Made by a program: the position numbers and the translations under genes. The notes below the pieces were generated by a model that was not told the origin of the DNA, ran no database searches, and saw nothing but the letters and a program-made list of their open reading frames with translations. Source: Blattabacterium cuenoti (lineage in GTDB: Bacteria; Bacteroidota; Bacteroidia; Flavobacteriales; Blattabacteriaceae). From it: a DNA stretch of 64,000 nucleotides. How positions within the stretch are numbered: position 1 is the stretch's first letter; each line of letters opens with the position of its first letter. Of the stretch, positions 12,028 through 22,764 are shown piece by piece. The DNA lies in contig NZ_CP059185.1 in NCBI RefSeq assembly GCF_014251315.1, positions 569,449-633,448 of the forward strand. Direction: 5' to 3'.

Positions 12028-13248
12028 TTATACAACATTTATTCTTCTACTATTCGTATGATTTGTGTGTAATATTTTATGATTTTTACCATTTAAATTA
12101 GCTTTTTCTAATATTTTTTTTAATTCTATGTCAGTAATTTCTTTTTTTTCATCTGCGTATTTTAAAAAAATAGAATAAACTAAATCTAAAGAATTTTTAT
12201 TTAGAAAATAACCCAATTTTTTATAACGATAAGCTAAAGCCGCTCTTCCACTTCTAGCAGTAAGAATTATTGAAGATTGATTTATACCAACATCTTCTGG
12301 ATTAATACTTTCATAAGTTTCCCTTTTTTTAATAACCCCATCTTGATGTATTCCAGAAGAGTGAGAAAAAGCGTTAATTCCTACTATAGCTTTATTAGCT
12401 TGGACTTTCATTCCAGTACATTCTGATACTAAACAACTTGCAGAATAAATTAATTTTGTATTAATATTAGTAAATAAATTTAAATAGGAATTTTGTTTAA
12501 TAATCATGACAATTTCTTCTAGTGAAGTATTTCCTGCTCTTTCTCCAATTCCATTAATGGTACATTCTACTTGACCCGCACCATTCATGATTCCAGATAA
12601 TGAATTAGCTGTAGCCAATCCTAAATCATTATGACAGTGAGTAGATAATATAATTTTATGAATTCCTTTGACATTCTCTTTTAAAAAACGGATTTTATCT
12701 CCGTATTCTTTTGGTAAACAATATCCTGTAGTATCAGGAATATTAATGACCGTTGCTCCATGCTTAATTACATTTTCACACACTTTCGCTAAAAATTCAT
12801 TTTCTGTACGTCCTGCATCTTCAGCATAAAATTCTACATCTTCTACAAATTTTTTTGCATATCTCACCGCATATATAGCTCTTTCTATAATTTTTTCTGG
12901 AGTACTATTAAATTTATAACGGATATGACAATTTGAAGTCCCTATTCCAGTATGAATTCTGGGTCTACTAGCATATTTTAATGCTAGACCGGCTATTTCT
13001 ATATCTTTTTCTACAGCTCTAGATAAGGCGCAAACTATTATAGTCTTTTTCACAGACTTACAAATCTCTTGAACCGATTGATAATCTCCTGGACTTGAAG
13101 TGGGAAATCCAGCTTCTATCACATCTACTCCTAAAAGTTCCAATTTTTTAGCGATTTTTACTTTTTCTTTAGTATTTAATTTGCATCCTGGAACTTGTTC
13201 TCCATCTCGTAAAGTTGTATCAAAAATTTGTATTCTTTTTTTTTCCAT
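12028..13248 (-). CDS. leuA: 2-isopropylmalate synthase, short form without regulatory domain
   Basis: Condenses acetyl-CoA with 2-oxoisovalerate, the committed step of leucine synthesis. The DRE-TIM barrel signature ([12 protein letters not shown]) is at the N-terminus, with the metal-binding [10 protein letters not shown] and the [10 protein letters not shown] region further in. At 406 residues it ends soon after the subdomains following the barrel and lacks the C-terminal allosteric (LeuA-dimer) domain that extends E. coli LeuA to about 520 residues. Short LeuA forms are usual in flavobacteria as I recall. It probably lacks classical leucine feedback at that site. First gene of the leu operon. 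Confidence 0.95.
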   Translation of the reverse strand: MEKKRIQIFDTTLRDGEQVPGCKLNTKEKVKIAKKLELLGVDVIEAGFPTSSPGDYQSVQEICKSVKKTIIVCALSRAVEKDIEIAGLALKYASRPRIHTGIGTSNCHIRYKFNSTPEKIIERAIYAVRYAKKFVEDVEFYAEDAGRTENEFLAKVCENVIKHGATVINIPDTTGYCLPKEYGDKIRFLKENVKGIHKIILSTHCHNDLGLATANSLSGIMNGAGQVECTINGIGERAGNTSLEEIVMIIKQNSYLNLFTNINTKLIYSASCLVSECTGMKVQANKAIVGINAFSHSSGIHQDGVIKKRETYESINPEDVGINQSSIILTARSGRAALAYRYKKLGYFLNKNSLDLVYSIFLKYADEKKEITDIELKKILEKANLNGKNHKILHTNHTNSRRINVV

Positions 13249-13267
13249 ATCATTGGATTATTTTCGT

Positions 13268-13275
13268 CAAAACTA
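13268..13275 (-). promoter_or_regulatory. Candidate -7 promoter element for the leu operon
   Basis: Minus-strand TAGTTTTG fits TAnnTTTG and lies 19 nt before the leuA start in a 139-nt intergenic region. No -33 partner, leader peptide with leucine codons, or T-box was recognised upstream. Candidate only. Confidence 0.3.
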
Positions 13276-13387
13276 TTTTTTCCAAAAAGAAAATAGAAAT
13301 AAATTATTGTAATACTTACAATATCTAATTAATAAAATTATTTTATATTTTTCTACTAATCAAATTAAATATCATTATAATATTACA

Positions 13388-14947
13388 ATGTCTAATTACA
13401 ATAATAAATCAGATCATCTTTTTTTATTAATTCAAACTTTATCAAAATCCGAAAAGAGAAATTTCAGAATTTATACAAATCGTATAAAACGAAATAAATA
13501 CGCTAAATTCATAAAACTGTTCGAAATTATGAGTAAAATGAGTTTTTATAACGAACAAAAAATATTAAAAAATACACCGATAAGAAAAGAACAATTATCT
13601 AATATTAAAGCTCATTTATATAAACAAATTTTGACTAGTCTTAAAAAATTACAACATTTTGTAGAAAATCATGACATACAAATACGTGAATATTTAGATT
13701 TTTCTAAAATTTTATATAACAAAGGCTTATATATACAAAGCTTAAAATTATTAGGAAAAGCAAAAATTATTGCTAGATGCTATGAATCTAATACCATTCT
13801 ACTGGAATTAGTTGAATTTGAAAAAATGATAGAATCCCAACATATAACTAGGAGTCTTTATTCAAGATCTGTAGAATTATCCTCAGAATCAAAAGAATTA
13901 ATTGAAAGAATTCAATGTAATAATGCATTATCGAACCTTTCTTTAGAACTATATGGTTTATATTTAAAAGTAGGATATGTAAGAAATGAAAAAGATAAAA
14001 TATTTATAGAAACATATTTTCGCACAAATCTTCCAAAATTTGATATTGATAAACTCAGTTTTTACGAAAAATTATCTTTATATCAAGCTCAAGTGTGGTA
14101 TCATTACATTAGACAAGATTTTGTAATGTGCTATAGATCATCTTCTAAATGGATAGAATTGTTTCAAAATTATACAAAAGCAAAAAATGTAGCTCCTGTA
14201 AGCTATTTAAAAGGATATCATTATTTGTTAGACACCTTATTTTATTTGAATCATTATTCAAAATTTATTCATGTATTCAAACAGTTTGAACAAGAAGTAC
14301 AAAACGGAAAAATATTGATAAATGATAACACGAAAATATTAATTTTTATGTACACATATACTAACCGTATCAACAAACATTATATGGAAGGAAGCTTTTC
14401 AGAAGGAGTTAAAAAAGTAATTCCCCCATTATTTATGGAATTTAATAAAATTTTTAATCGTTTGGACTCCCATTATATTATGATTCTTTACTATAAAATT
14501 GCTTGTTTATATTTTGGGAGTGGAGATAATGAAAATACTATTCGGTATTTATCAAAAATTATGGAAAATAAAAAAAAAAATTTACGACAAGATTTACAAT
14601 GTTTTGCTAGACTTTTACACTTAATCGCTTGTTATGAAAGTGGATTAGACGAAAATATGGATCAAAAAATTCAATCCACATATAAATTCTTTATCCAAAT
14701 GGATGATTGGTATATTGTGCAAAAAAAGATTATTCATTTTTTTAAAAATTTAGGAAATATTTATCCTCACCAAATTAAAAATCAGTTTGAAAAATTAAGA
14801 GATCAATTAGTTAAATATAACGATCACCCTTATGAAAAAAGGACTTTCTTGTATTTAGATATTATTTCTTGGCTAAATTCAAAAATAGAAAATAAATCTG
14901 TAGAATTAATCATAAAAGAAAAATTTTTAAAAAATAATTTTAAATAA
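13388..14947 (+). CDS. Helical repeat (TPR-like) protein, unknown function
   Basis: I do not recognise a specific function. The 519-residue product is strongly helical, with no signal peptide or membrane segment. The opening S-K-S-E-K-R-N-F segment followed by basic residues and repeated helix pairs resembles a cytoplasmic TPR-like family that I recall as conserved in Bacteroidota. Possible repeat units are regularly spaced aromatic and leucine positions through residues 100-450. The start is the ATG immediately downstream of a 139-nt gap shared with divergent leuA. Survival of a 1.5-kb intact frame in a compact genome suggests it is used. It converges on the small membrane gene at 14954. Confidence 0.7.
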   Translation: MSNYNNKSDHLFLLIQTLSKSEKRNFRIYTNRIKRNKYAKFIKLFEIMSKMSFYNEQKILKNTPIRKEQLSNIKAHLYKQILTSLKKLQHFVENHDIQIREYLDFSKILYNKGLYIQSLKLLGKAKIIARCYESNTILLELVEFEKMIESQHITRSLYSRSVELSSESKELIERIQCNNALSNLSLELYGLYLKVGYVRNEKDKIFIETYFRTNLPKFDIDKLSFYEKLSLYQAQVWYHYIRQDFVMCYRSSSKWIELFQNYTKAKNVAPVSYLKGYHYLLDTLFYLNHYSKFIHVFKQFEQEVQNGKILINDNTKILIFMYTYTNRINKHYMEGSFSEGVKKVIPPLFMEFNKIFNRLDSHYIMILYYKIACLYFGSGDNENTIRYLSKIMENKKKNLRQDLQCFARLLHLIACYESGLDENMDQKIQSTYKFFIQMDDWYIVQKKIIHFFKNLGNIYPHQIKNQFEKLRDQLVKYNDHPYEKRTFLYLDIISWLNSKIENKSVELIIKEKFLKNNFK

Positions 14948-14953
14948 AATTGT

Positions 14954-15322
14954 TTAATTCAATAAAAATATAACACTAAAAAAAAGAATCATAAAAAATG
15001 AAAAAAAAAAATGAATCAAAGCTCTCAATAAAAAAGAAAAATTGAAATTTGAAATATCATAAGAGTCAATGATTGAATAAAAAAAAATCAAAATACTCAA
15101 AAATAATCTCATTGAACCACTCAATATATAAATATATGTAATGTGTTTATATTTTTTTGTAAACAAAAAAAAAAAATAAAATAAATTGTTGATAGGTAAT
15201 AAAAAAACATATATTTTTAATACAAAAAGAAAATATTTTTCTAGAAAAAAAGCACTAAGAATAACGTGAACTAAACTGAAAAAAAAAGTAAACAAATTAT
15301 ATGTTATAATTTTTTTTATCAT
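14954..15322 (-). CDS. Small four-helix membrane protein, unknown
   Basis: A 122-residue, very Phe- and Leu-rich protein with four predicted membrane helices (about residues 7-25, 31-54, 60-83, 95-121) and short charged loops. Size and topology resemble the small AtpI-like or DUF6168-type proteins that in flavobacteria sit beside ATP synthase Fo genes, but no ATP synthase gene is adjacent here and I cannot claim homology. It is alone on its strand, between a convergent helical-repeat gene and divergent tyrS. Composition bias alone could make an AT-rich spurious ORF look hydrophobic, but the lack of any other gene in this stretch favours a real one. Confidence 0.55.
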   Translation of the reverse strand: MIKKIITYNLFTFFFSLVHVILSAFFLEKYFLFVLKIYVFLLPINNLFYFFFLFTKKYKHITYIYILSGSMRLFLSILIFFYSIIDSYDISNFNFSFLLRALIHFFFSFFMILFFSVIFLLN

Positions 15323-15354
15323 AATCGTTAAAATTACTAACCATTGTTTCTCCT

Positions 15355-16629
15355 ATGCAAAATATTATCGATGAACTCTCATGGAGAGGTTTAATTAAAA
15401 ACAAAGTTCCTGGCATAGAAAATCAATTAAAAAAACCTACAAATATGTATATAGGTTTTGATCCTACATCTGATTCTTTACACATAGGAAGTCTTTTACC
15501 TATTATTATGTTAATTCATTTTCAAAAAAAAGGACATAAATCTTTAGCATTAATTGGTGGAGCTACAGGATTTATAGGAGATCCTTCCGATAAGGAAGAT
15601 AAAAGAATTTTTTTAAGTAAAGAAACTCTGAAAAAAAATACGGAATCTATAAAAAATCAAATGTTAAGACTTTTAAATTTTTATTCAGAAAAAATAGAAT
15701 TGTTAAATAATTTCGATTGGATTCGAAATATTTATTTTATAGATTTTATTCGTGAAATAGGAAAACATTTTCCTATAAATTATATGATGTCTAAAGATTC
15801 TGTAAAAAAAAGAATTAATAATAAAAAAAACGGAATATCCTTCACTGAATTTTCTTATTCTCTTATACAAGGATATGATTTTTTGTATTTAAATCAAACA
15901 AAAAATTGCCAATTACAAGTGGGAGGATCTGATCAATGGGGAAACATTACGACAGGTATAGAATTAATTCGAAAAAAAACAGGAAAAAAAGCATATGGAA
16001 TCACTTTTCCTTTAATAATAAAACCTAATGGAATTAAATTTGGTAAAAGCGAAAAAGGAGAAAATATATGGCTGGATAAAAATAAAACATCTCCATATAA
16101 ATTTTATCAATTTTGGATGAATCTTTCTGATTTTGAAGTTGAAAAATATATAAAAATATATACTTTTTTTTCTAAAGAAGAAGTTGATAACTTAATTTTT
16201 CAACATAGAAAATATCCAAATAAAAGATTGTTGCAGAAAAAACTGGCTAATGAAATAACTAAATGGGTTCATGGAAACGAAATTTCCAAAAAAGTAATAG
16301 AAATCACAAATATATTATTCGAAAAAATAAATGAACCTTTTCAATCCTTAGATGATAAAATTTTCATTTCTATATATAATCATATTCCACATATGCTTCT
16401 ATCTTGTGATGAATTTAAAAAAGGAATTTTTTTATTAGATCTTTTAAAAAAAAGTGGTTTTTTTTATTCTAAAAGTGAAGCAAATCGCGCTTTAAAAGCA
16501 AATTCAATTCATTTAAATAAAATTATTGTGAAAGAAAATATTCTGATTAAAAAAGAAAACATAATAGGAAAAAAATATATTTTATTCAAATTTGGAAAAA
16601 AAGAATTTTTTATTATAAAAATTGAATGA
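15355..16629 (+). CDS. tyrS: Tyrosyl-tRNA synthetase
   Basis: Class I synthetase charging tRNA-Tyr. The HIGH-type motif H-I-G-S is at residues 43-46 and the KMSKS-type motif K-F-G-K-S at 228-232. The C-terminal part ends in an S4-like RNA-binding region (S-K-S-E-A-N-R-A-L-K). At 424 residues it is normal length. The start ATG lies 32 nt after the divergent small membrane gene. The 3' end is 2 nt from the convergent era stop. No abnormal residue noted. Confidence 0.97.
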   Translation: MQNIIDELSWRGLIKNKVPGIENQLKKPTNMYIGFDPTSDSLHIGSLLPIIMLIHFQKKGHKSLALIGGATGFIGDPSDKEDKRIFLSKETLKKNTESIKNQMLRLLNFYSEKIELLNNFDWIRNIYFIDFIREIGKHFPINYMMSKDSVKKRINNKKNGISFTEFSYSLIQGYDFLYLNQTKNCQLQVGGSDQWGNITTGIELIRKKTGKKAYGITFPLIIKPNGIKFGKSEKGENIWLDKNKTSPYKFYQFWMNLSDFEVEKYIKIYTFFSKEEVDNLIFQHRKYPNKRLLQKKLANEITKWVHGNEISKKVIEITNILFEKINEPFQSLDDKIFISIYNHIPHMLLSCDEFKKGIFLLDLLKKSGFFYSKSEANRALKANSIHLNKIIVKENILIKKENIIGKKYILFKFGKKEFFIIKIE

Positions 16630-16631
16630 AT

Positions 16632-17513
16632 TTAATATCCAAAACATCTTAATTTTTTATAATCGTATCGCCAATTTTTACAAACTTCTACATTGAATTT
16701 TAATTCAATATTCTTATTAAAGAAAAGTTCTATGCTTTTTATAGAAAAAAATTTTAATTTCTTAATAGCATTTCCTTTTTCTCCTATTAATATTCCTTTT
16801 TGAGAATCTCGTTCTACATATATGTAAGATAATATATATATAAAAGTTTTTTTTTCTTTAAAAAATTCCGTGTGTATTTCTACGGAATAAGGAATTTCTT
16901 TTTTATAAAAAAAAAATATTTTCTCTCTAATTATTTCGTTTACAAAAAAACGTTTAGATTTATTACTTAAATAATCTTTAGGATAATAAGGTGGATGTTC
17001 AGATAATAAAGATATAATTTTATTCATTAATAGATCTTGATTTATTCTTTTCAGTGCGGATATTGGTAATATTTCTGAATAAGGAAATAACCTATGCCAA
17101 TAATTTATGGTATGATATAATATGTTTTTTTTATATTGTGTTCCTATTTTATCTATTTTATTAATCAATATAATGATGGGGATATTTTTCTTTTTAATCT
17201 GATTGAATATTGAAACGTCTTCAAATTTTCCTATTTCTGTAGTAATCAAAATAATATCTGCATCTTCTAATGATTTTTTTACATATTGCATCATAATTTT
17301 TTGCATAGGATAAATAGGATTAATTATTCCTGGAGTGTCCGAAAATACAATCTGAAAATTTGATCGATTAATAATTCCTAATATTCTATGACGAGTAGTT
17401 TGTGGTTTATGTGTTATGATAGAAAGTTTTTCTCCAACAAGAGAATTCATTAAAGTAGATTTTCCTACATTAGGAGATCCTATAATATTAACAAAACCGG
17501 ATTTATAAATCAC
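16632..17513 (-). CDS. era: GTPase Era
   Basis: Essential GTPase that binds 16S rRNA and helps assemble the 30S subunit. The G1 loop G-S-P-N-V-G-K-S is at residues 12-19, the switch D-T-P-G near 57-60 and the N-K-I-D guanine-specificity motif in the middle. A C-terminal KH domain is indicated by G-E-K-G-N-A-I-K-K-L. Length 293 is normal. It lies 7 nt downstream of clpB on the same strand and is likely co-transcribed with it. Confidence 0.97.
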   Translation of the reverse strand: MIYKSGFVNIIGSPNVGKSTLMNSLVGEKLSIITHKPQTTRHRILGIINRSNFQIVFSDTPGIINPIYPMQKIMMQYVKKSLEDADIILITTEIGKFEDVSIFNQIKKKNIPIIILINKIDKIGTQYKKNILYHTINYWHRLFPYSEILPISALKRINQDLLMNKIISLLSEHPPYYPKDYLSNKSKRFFVNEIIREKIFFFYKKEIPYSVEIHTEFFKEKKTFIYILSYIYVERDSQKGILIGEKGNAIKKLKFFSIKSIELFFNKNIELKFNVEVCKNWRYDYKKLRCFGY

Positions 17514-17520
17514 TTAATTA

Positions 17521-20154
17521 TTAGTGTTTTAAAATGTTAATATTCTCAATTTTTTCTGATTGTCTAAATACAATTCCTTGTTCTTTGAAAAAATCTATTA
17601 AAATTCTATGATTTTTTTGTATTTTACCTTTTATAATTTCCTTAGAAAGATTATTTAAAATATCGTGTTGAATAACCCTTTTTAAGGGTCTAGCTCCAAA
17701 ATGAAGGTCGTATCCTTTTTCCGACAAATATTCTATAGCTTCATTAGTTGATTCTATCCAAATATTTTTCTTGTTATATAACATTTTTCCTAATTTTTTC
17801 ATTTGTAATTTAACAATATCTCTTATTTCTTTTCTAGAAAGAAATTTAAACAAGATAATTTCATCTATACGATTAATGAATTCAGGTCTTACAATATTTT
17901 TTAATAAATCTATTAAAGCTTTTTTTTTCTCCTCCATTCTATTAGAATAAATTTCTTGATCCAAATTTTCCTGAATGATATCTGCTCCTATATTGGAAGT
18001 CATAATAATAATAGTATTTGTAAAATTAACTGTTCTTCCTTTATTATCAGTTAATCTTCCATCATCCAAAATTTGTAAAAGTATATTAAAAACATCTGAA
18101 TGAGCTTTTTCGATTTCATCTAACAAAATAACGCTATAAGGACGTCTACGTATAGCTTCTGTCAATTGTCCACTTTCATCGTAACCTACATATCCAGGAG
18201 GAGCTCCTATTAATCTACTTACAGAATGACGTTCTTGATATTCGCTCATATCTATACGAACCATATTATTATCACTATCAAACAAATATTCTGCTAAAGT
18301 TTTAGCTAGTTCCGTTTTTCCTACTCCTGTACTCCCCATAAAAAGAAAAGATCCTATAGGTTTTTTTTCATCTTGTAACCCTGCTCTAGAGCGTCGTATT
18401 GCATTTGCGATAGATTGAATAGCATCATTTTGTCCTATAACTCTTCTGTGTAATTCTTTTTCCAAAAATAATAATTTTTCTTTTTCACTTTTCAACATTT
18501 TAGTAACTGGAATTCCAGTCCATTTAGATACTACTTGAGCGATATCTTCTCTACAAACTTCTTCTTGTATCATTTTTTTTCCCTTATCTTCTTGTTTTTT
18601 TAATTCATTTTCTAACGTTTTTACTTTATTTTCTTCTTCTTTAATTTTTCCATATCTTAATTCTGCTACTTTTCCATAATCACCAGATCTTTCTGCTTGT
18701 TCTGCTTCAAATTTGTAATTTTCTATTTTATCTTTCGCTTTTTGAATTCCTTCAACTAAATCTTTTTCATTTTGCCATTGAGCTTGCAATAGCATTTTTT
18801 CTTCATTCAATTTAGATAATTCTTTTTTTAAAGGAATTAATTGTTTTTCATCATTTTCTCTTTTTAAAGCTTCTATTTGTATTTCCATATGCATAATTTT
18901 CCTATGTAAGACATCCAATTCTTCTGGTTTTGAATTGATTTCCATTCTTAACTTAGAAGCGGATTCATCCACAAGATCAATAGCTTTATCTGGTAAAAAA
19001 CGTTCATTAATATAACGTTTAGATAATTCTACAGCAGCTATAATTGCTTCATCTTTTATTCTTACTTTATGATGACTCTCATATTTTTCTTTAATCCCAC
19101 GTAATATAGATATTGCATCATCAATAGAAGGTTCATCTACGTATACTTGTTGAAATCTTCTTTCTAAAGCTTTGTCTATTCTAAAGTATTTTTGATATTC
19201 ATTTAAAGTTGTAGCTCCTATAGCTCTAAGTTCCCCTCTAGCTAATGCTGGTTTTAAAATATTTGCGGCATCCATAGCACCTTCACCTCCTCCTGCCCCA
19301 ACTAAAGTATGAATTTCATCAATAAACAAAATGATTTCTCCATCTGAAGATGTTACTTCTTTTACTACAGCTTTAAGACGTTCTTCAAATTCACCTTTGT
19401 ACTTAGCCCCTGCAATTAGAGAAGCCATATCCAAAGAAAATACTTGTTTATTTTTTAAATTATCTGGAATATCTCTACTAATAATACGATGAGCTAAACC
19501 TTCAGCTATAGCTGTTTTCCCTACTCCTGCCTCACCAATCAAAATTGGATTATTTTTTGTCCTCCTAGATAAGATTTGTAAAACTCTACGTATTTCTTCA
19601 TCACGTCCAACAACAGGATCCAATTTTCCTTTATAAGCCCATTTATTAAGATTTTTTGCATATTTATCTAAAGCATTATAAATATTTTCTTCTGTAGAAG
19701 AAACCACTTTTCCATTTTTTCTTCTTATGTTTTCAATAACTTTTTTTATTTTTTTTTCTGTGATTCCTTGATCTATTAATAATTGTGAAGTATGATCAAA
19801 ACTCATAAAAATTCCATAAAAAATATGCTCTACAGAAATAAATTCATCTTTTAAGAAATCCGCATAATTTTCTGCTATGTTCAACATTTTAGTTACATAT
19901 AAACTAAAATGTTGAGTCAAAGGTCCACTAAGTATTTTTGGATAAGAGTAAATAATACGATCTAATTCAACAATTATTGATTTAGAATTCACTTGTAATT
20001 CTTTTAAAAGAAAAGGGATTATATTTTTCTCAATTTTAAAAATTGATTTTAAAATGTGCGCATTTTCAATAGACTGTTGATTATTTTTTAAGGCAATATG
20101 TTTCGCTTCTTGTATCACTTCTTGTGATTTAATCGTAAACTTATTATAATTCAT
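17521..20154 (-). CDS. clpB: Chaperone disaggregase ClpB
   Basis: Hexameric AAA+ disaggregase that works with DnaK to rescue aggregated proteins. It has an N-terminal repeat domain, a first AAA module with Walker A G-E-A-G-V-G-K-T at about 207-214, a coiled-coil middle domain rich in E/K (about 405-525), and a second AAA module with G-S-T-G-V-G-K-T at about 607-614. The C-terminus has the conserved G-A-R-P-L-K-R motif. At 877 residues it is full length. It is divergent from prfB and upstream of era. No heat-shock promoter element was recognised in the 92-nt gap. Confidence 0.97.
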   Translation of the reverse strand: MNYNKFTIKSQEVIQEAKHIALKNNQQSIENAHILKSIFKIEKNIIPFLLKELQVNSKSIIVELDRIIYSYPKILSGPLTQHFSLYVTKMLNIAENYADFLKDEFISVEHIFYGIFMSFDHTSQLLIDQGITEKKIKKVIENIRRKNGKVVSSTEENIYNALDKYAKNLNKWAYKGKLDPVVGRDEEIRRVLQILSRRTKNNPILIGEAGVGKTAIAEGLAHRIISRDIPDNLKNKQVFSLDMASLIAGAKYKGEFEERLKAVVKEVTSSDGEIILFIDEIHTLVGAGGGEGAMDAANILKPALARGELRAIGATTLNEYQKYFRIDKALERRFQQVYVDEPSIDDAISILRGIKEKYESHHKVRIKDEAIIAAVELSKRYINERFLPDKAIDLVDESASKLRMEINSKPEELDVLHRKIMHMEIQIEALKRENDEKQLIPLKKELSKLNEEKMLLQAQWQNEKDLVEGIQKAKDKIENYKFEAEQAERSGDYGKVAELRYGKIKEEENKVKTLENELKKQEDKGKKMIQEEVCREDIAQVVSKWTGIPVTKMLKSEKEKLLFLEKELHRRVIGQNDAIQSIANAIRRSRAGLQDEKKPIGSFLFMGSTGVGKTELAKTLAEYLFDSDNNMVRIDMSEYQERHSVSRLIGAPPGYVGYDESGQLTEAIRRRPYSVILLDEIEKAHSDVFNILLQILDDGRLTDNKGRTVNFTNTIIIMTSNIGADIIQENLDQEIYSNRMEEKKKALIDLLKNIVRPEFINRIDEIILFKFLSRKEIRDIVKLQMKKLGKMLYNKKNIWIESTNEAIEYLSEKGYDLHFGARPLKRVIQHDILNNLSKEIIKGKIQKNHRILIDFFKEQGIVFRQSEKIENINILKH

Positions 20155-20246
20155 ATGAAAATGAAATTTATATTTTATAATATAAAAAAATTTGTGATCA
20201 ACATAGTTATCAAAACGAATTATTTCAAAATATTTATTTTCGCACT

Positions 20247-21344
20247 ATGATAAAAAAAGAAGAAATACAATCTCTTTCAGAAAGAATTCATAAGATCTAT
20301 AATATTCTCAAAATAGATCAAATTCAGGAATATATAAATAAGGAACAAGAAAAAATATCAAGTCCTAACTTTTGGAAATATTATAAAAAATCTAAAAATT
20401 CTATAAAATATATGCATGATATGAAAACATGTATAAAAGATTTTACAGAATTAAAAAATGTTTTTGAAGAGTTAGAAATAATATTTTCTCTCTCTAAAGA
20501 AGAAAATCTAGAAAAGGAACTTGAAGTTCAATTCCATAAAACTAAAAAATTACTTTCAAATATTGAGTTCAAAAATACTCTTTCTGAAAAAGAAGATTCT
20601 TTCAATGCTATACTACAAATCTCTTCTGGAGCTGGAGGTACTGAAAGTTGTGATTGGACTTCCATGTTAATGAGGATGTATTATATGTGGGCGGAAAAAA
20701 AAAAATTTATGGTAAAGAAAATCCACCATGTATCTGGAGATATTACTGGAATTAAATCCGTTACTTTAGAAATTGATGGTCTTTATGCTTTCGGTTATTT
20801 GAAAGGAGAAAATGGAGTACATAGATTGATCCGAATATCTCCATTTGATAGTAATTCAAAACGTCATACTTCTTTTTCTTCTGTATATGTTTATCCTATG
20901 ATAAATGATCATATTAATATAGATATAAAAACATCAGATATACAATGGGAAACTTTTCGTTCTAGTGGATCAGGAGGTCAGAATGTAAATAAAGTAGAAA
21001 CAGGAGTAAGATTACGTCATAATCCTACAGGAATTACCATAGAAAATACAGAAACTCGTTCTCAAATACAAAATAGACAAAAAGCTTTGCAATTGTTAAA
21101 ATCTAGATTGTTTGAAATAGAAATGATTAAAAAAAATGAAAAAAAAGAAAAAATAGAATCTACAAAAAAAAAAATAGAATGGGGGTCTCAAATCAGAAAT
21201 TATATTATGCATCCCTATAAATTAGTAAAAGATTTAAGAACCGGTCATGAAACTACACAAATTCAATCTGTTATGGATGGAGGGATAGATATTTTTTTAA
21301 AAAAATTCTTAATATATAATAGAGGAAATAAAAATACAAATTAA
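20247..21344 (+). CDS. prfB: Peptide chain release factor 2
   Basis: Terminates translation at UGA and UAA. The stop-recognition tripeptide S-P-F is at 198-200 and the catalytic G-G-Q at 243-245. UGA stops are used in the window, for example by trxB. The gene reads as one uninterrupted 365-codon frame from ATG; the place where many bacteria carry the in-frame UGA and +1 frameshift (near residue 25) reads as sense codons (I-L-K-I-D-Q). It heads a run of six tightly spaced plus-strand genes, with speA starting 26 nt later. Confidence 0.96.
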   Translation: MIKKEEIQSLSERIHKIYNILKIDQIQEYINKEQEKISSPNFWKYYKKSKNSIKYMHDMKTCIKDFTELKNVFEELEIIFSLSKEENLEKELEVQFHKTKKLLSNIEFKNTLSEKEDSFNAILQISSGAGGTESCDWTSMLMRMYYMWAEKKKFMVKKIHHVSGDITGIKSVTLEIDGLYAFGYLKGENGVHRLIRISPFDSNSKRHTSFSSVYVYPMINDHINIDIKTSDIQWETFRSSGSGGQNVNKVETGVRLRHNPTGITIENTETRSQIQNRQKALQLLKSRLFEIEMIKKNEKKEKIESTKKKIEWGSQIRNYIMHPYKLVKDLRTGHETTQIQSVMDGGIDIFLKKFLIYNRGNKNTN

Positions 21345-21370
21345 TTTTCTTATTTTATTTACAACTTTCA

Positions 21371-22762
21371 ATGAAAATCCGTTACTCTGATCTTATAGAT
21401 CAAACTTTTGATTTTCCCACTGAGGAATTTTCTATAAAAAATAATCTTTTAGAATTTCACGGAATTCCATTAATGAATCTTATAAAAAAATATGGAACTC
21501 CATTAAAATTTACATATTTACCAAAAATATCTCAAAATATACGAAAAGCCAGAAGATGGTTTGAAAAAGCTATTCACTCCAATCAATATAATAATAAATA
21601 TACTTATTGTTATTGTACAAAAAGTTCACATTTTTCTTTTGTTTTAGAAGAAGCTTTGAAAAATAATATTAGCATTGAAACTTCATATGCATATGATATA
21701 GAGATTGTTAAAAATCTTTATCGCAAAGGAAAAACTACTAAAAATATTGAAGTTATATGCAATGGATTTAAACCTAAAAATTATATTGAGAATATATCAG
21801 AACTTATTAATAACGGATTCTATAATACAATTCCAATATTAGATAATTCTGACGAATTAGAAAAATTAAGTTTATTTGTTAATTATCCTTTTAAATTAGG
21901 TATACGTATAGCTTCTGAAGAGGAACCTAAATTTGAATTTTATACTTCTAGATTAGGAATTGGATATAAAGATATTATTGTTTTTTATTTGAATAAAATA
22001 AAAAATAATCCTAAAGTGGAGTTAAAAATGTTACATTTTTTCATAAATACAGGAATAAAAGATACTGCTTATTATTGGAATGAACTTTTCAAATGTTTAC
22101 ATATTTATGCTCAATTAAAAAAAATAGCACCAGAATTAGAAATTTTAAATATAGGAGGAGGTTTTCCCATTAAAACATCCATGTCTTTTAAGTATAATTA
22201 TGAATACATGGCTAATGAAATTGTTTATCAGATAAAAAAATTTTGCCAAAAAGAAAATATTTCAGAACCTCATATTTACACAGAATTTGGAGCTTATACC
22301 GTAGGAGAAAGTGGGGGGATTTTATATAAAATACTTAATCAAAAACGTCAAAATGATAGAGAAAAATGGAATATGATAGATAGCTCTTTTATGACTACAC
22401 TTCCTGACACTTGGGCAATAAGTCGTAGATTTATTATGATGGCAATTAATCGTTGGAATGATTGTTATGAAAGAGTTTTTTTAGGAGGTTTAACATGTGA
22501 TAGTGATGATTATTATAATTCAGAGCAACATATGAATGCAATATATCTTCCTTGTTTTCATCAAAAAATTCCGCTTTATATTGGATTTTTTAATACTGGA
22601 GCTTATCAAGATACAATTAGTGGATATGGTGGAGTTCATCATTGTTTAATTCCTCAACCTATTCATATATTGATAGATCATGACGAAAGAAAAAATTTTG
22701 AATATAAAATATTTAGACAATCACAAAGTCCAGAAGAAGTTCTAAAAATATTAGGTTATTAA
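21371..22762 (+). CDS. speA: Arginine decarboxylase (PLP-dependent, short form)
   Basis: Decarboxylates arginine to agmatine. The fold is the alanine-racemase/ornithine decarboxylase type: an N-terminal barrel with a lysine in C-Y-C-T-K-S-S-H as the likely PLP site, the glycine-rich L-N-I-G-G-G-F-P phosphate-binding motif, and a C-terminal domain with active-site C-D-S-D-D. At 463 residues it matches the flavobacterial SpeA-like form rather than the ~630-residue E. coli enzyme. It sits 2 nt upstream of the agmatinase-family gene, supporting an arginine-agmatine-putrescine pathway. Specificity for arginine rather than another basic amino acid is inferred from this pairing. Confidence 0.85.
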   Translation: MKIRYSDLIDQTFDFPTEEFSIKNNLLEFHGIPLMNLIKKYGTPLKFTYLPKISQNIRKARRWFEKAIHSNQYNNKYTYCYCTKSSHFSFVLEEALKNNISIETSYAYDIEIVKNLYRKGKTTKNIEVICNGFKPKNYIENISELINNGFYNTIPILDNSDELEKLSLFVNYPFKLGIRIASEEEPKFEFYTSRLGIGYKDIIVFYLNKIKNNPKVELKMLHFFINTGIKDTAYYWNELFKCLHIYAQLKKIAPELEILNIGGGFPIKTSMSFKYNYEYMANEIVYQIKKFCQKENISEPHIYTEFGAYTVGESGGILYKILNQKRQNDREKWNMIDSSFMTTLPDTWAISRRFIMMAINRWNDCYERVFLGGLTCDSDDYYNSEQHMNAIYLPCFHQKIPLYIGFFNTGAYQDTISGYGGVHHCLIPQPIHILIDHDERKNFEYKIFRQSQSPEEVLKILGY

Positions 22763-22764
22763 AA

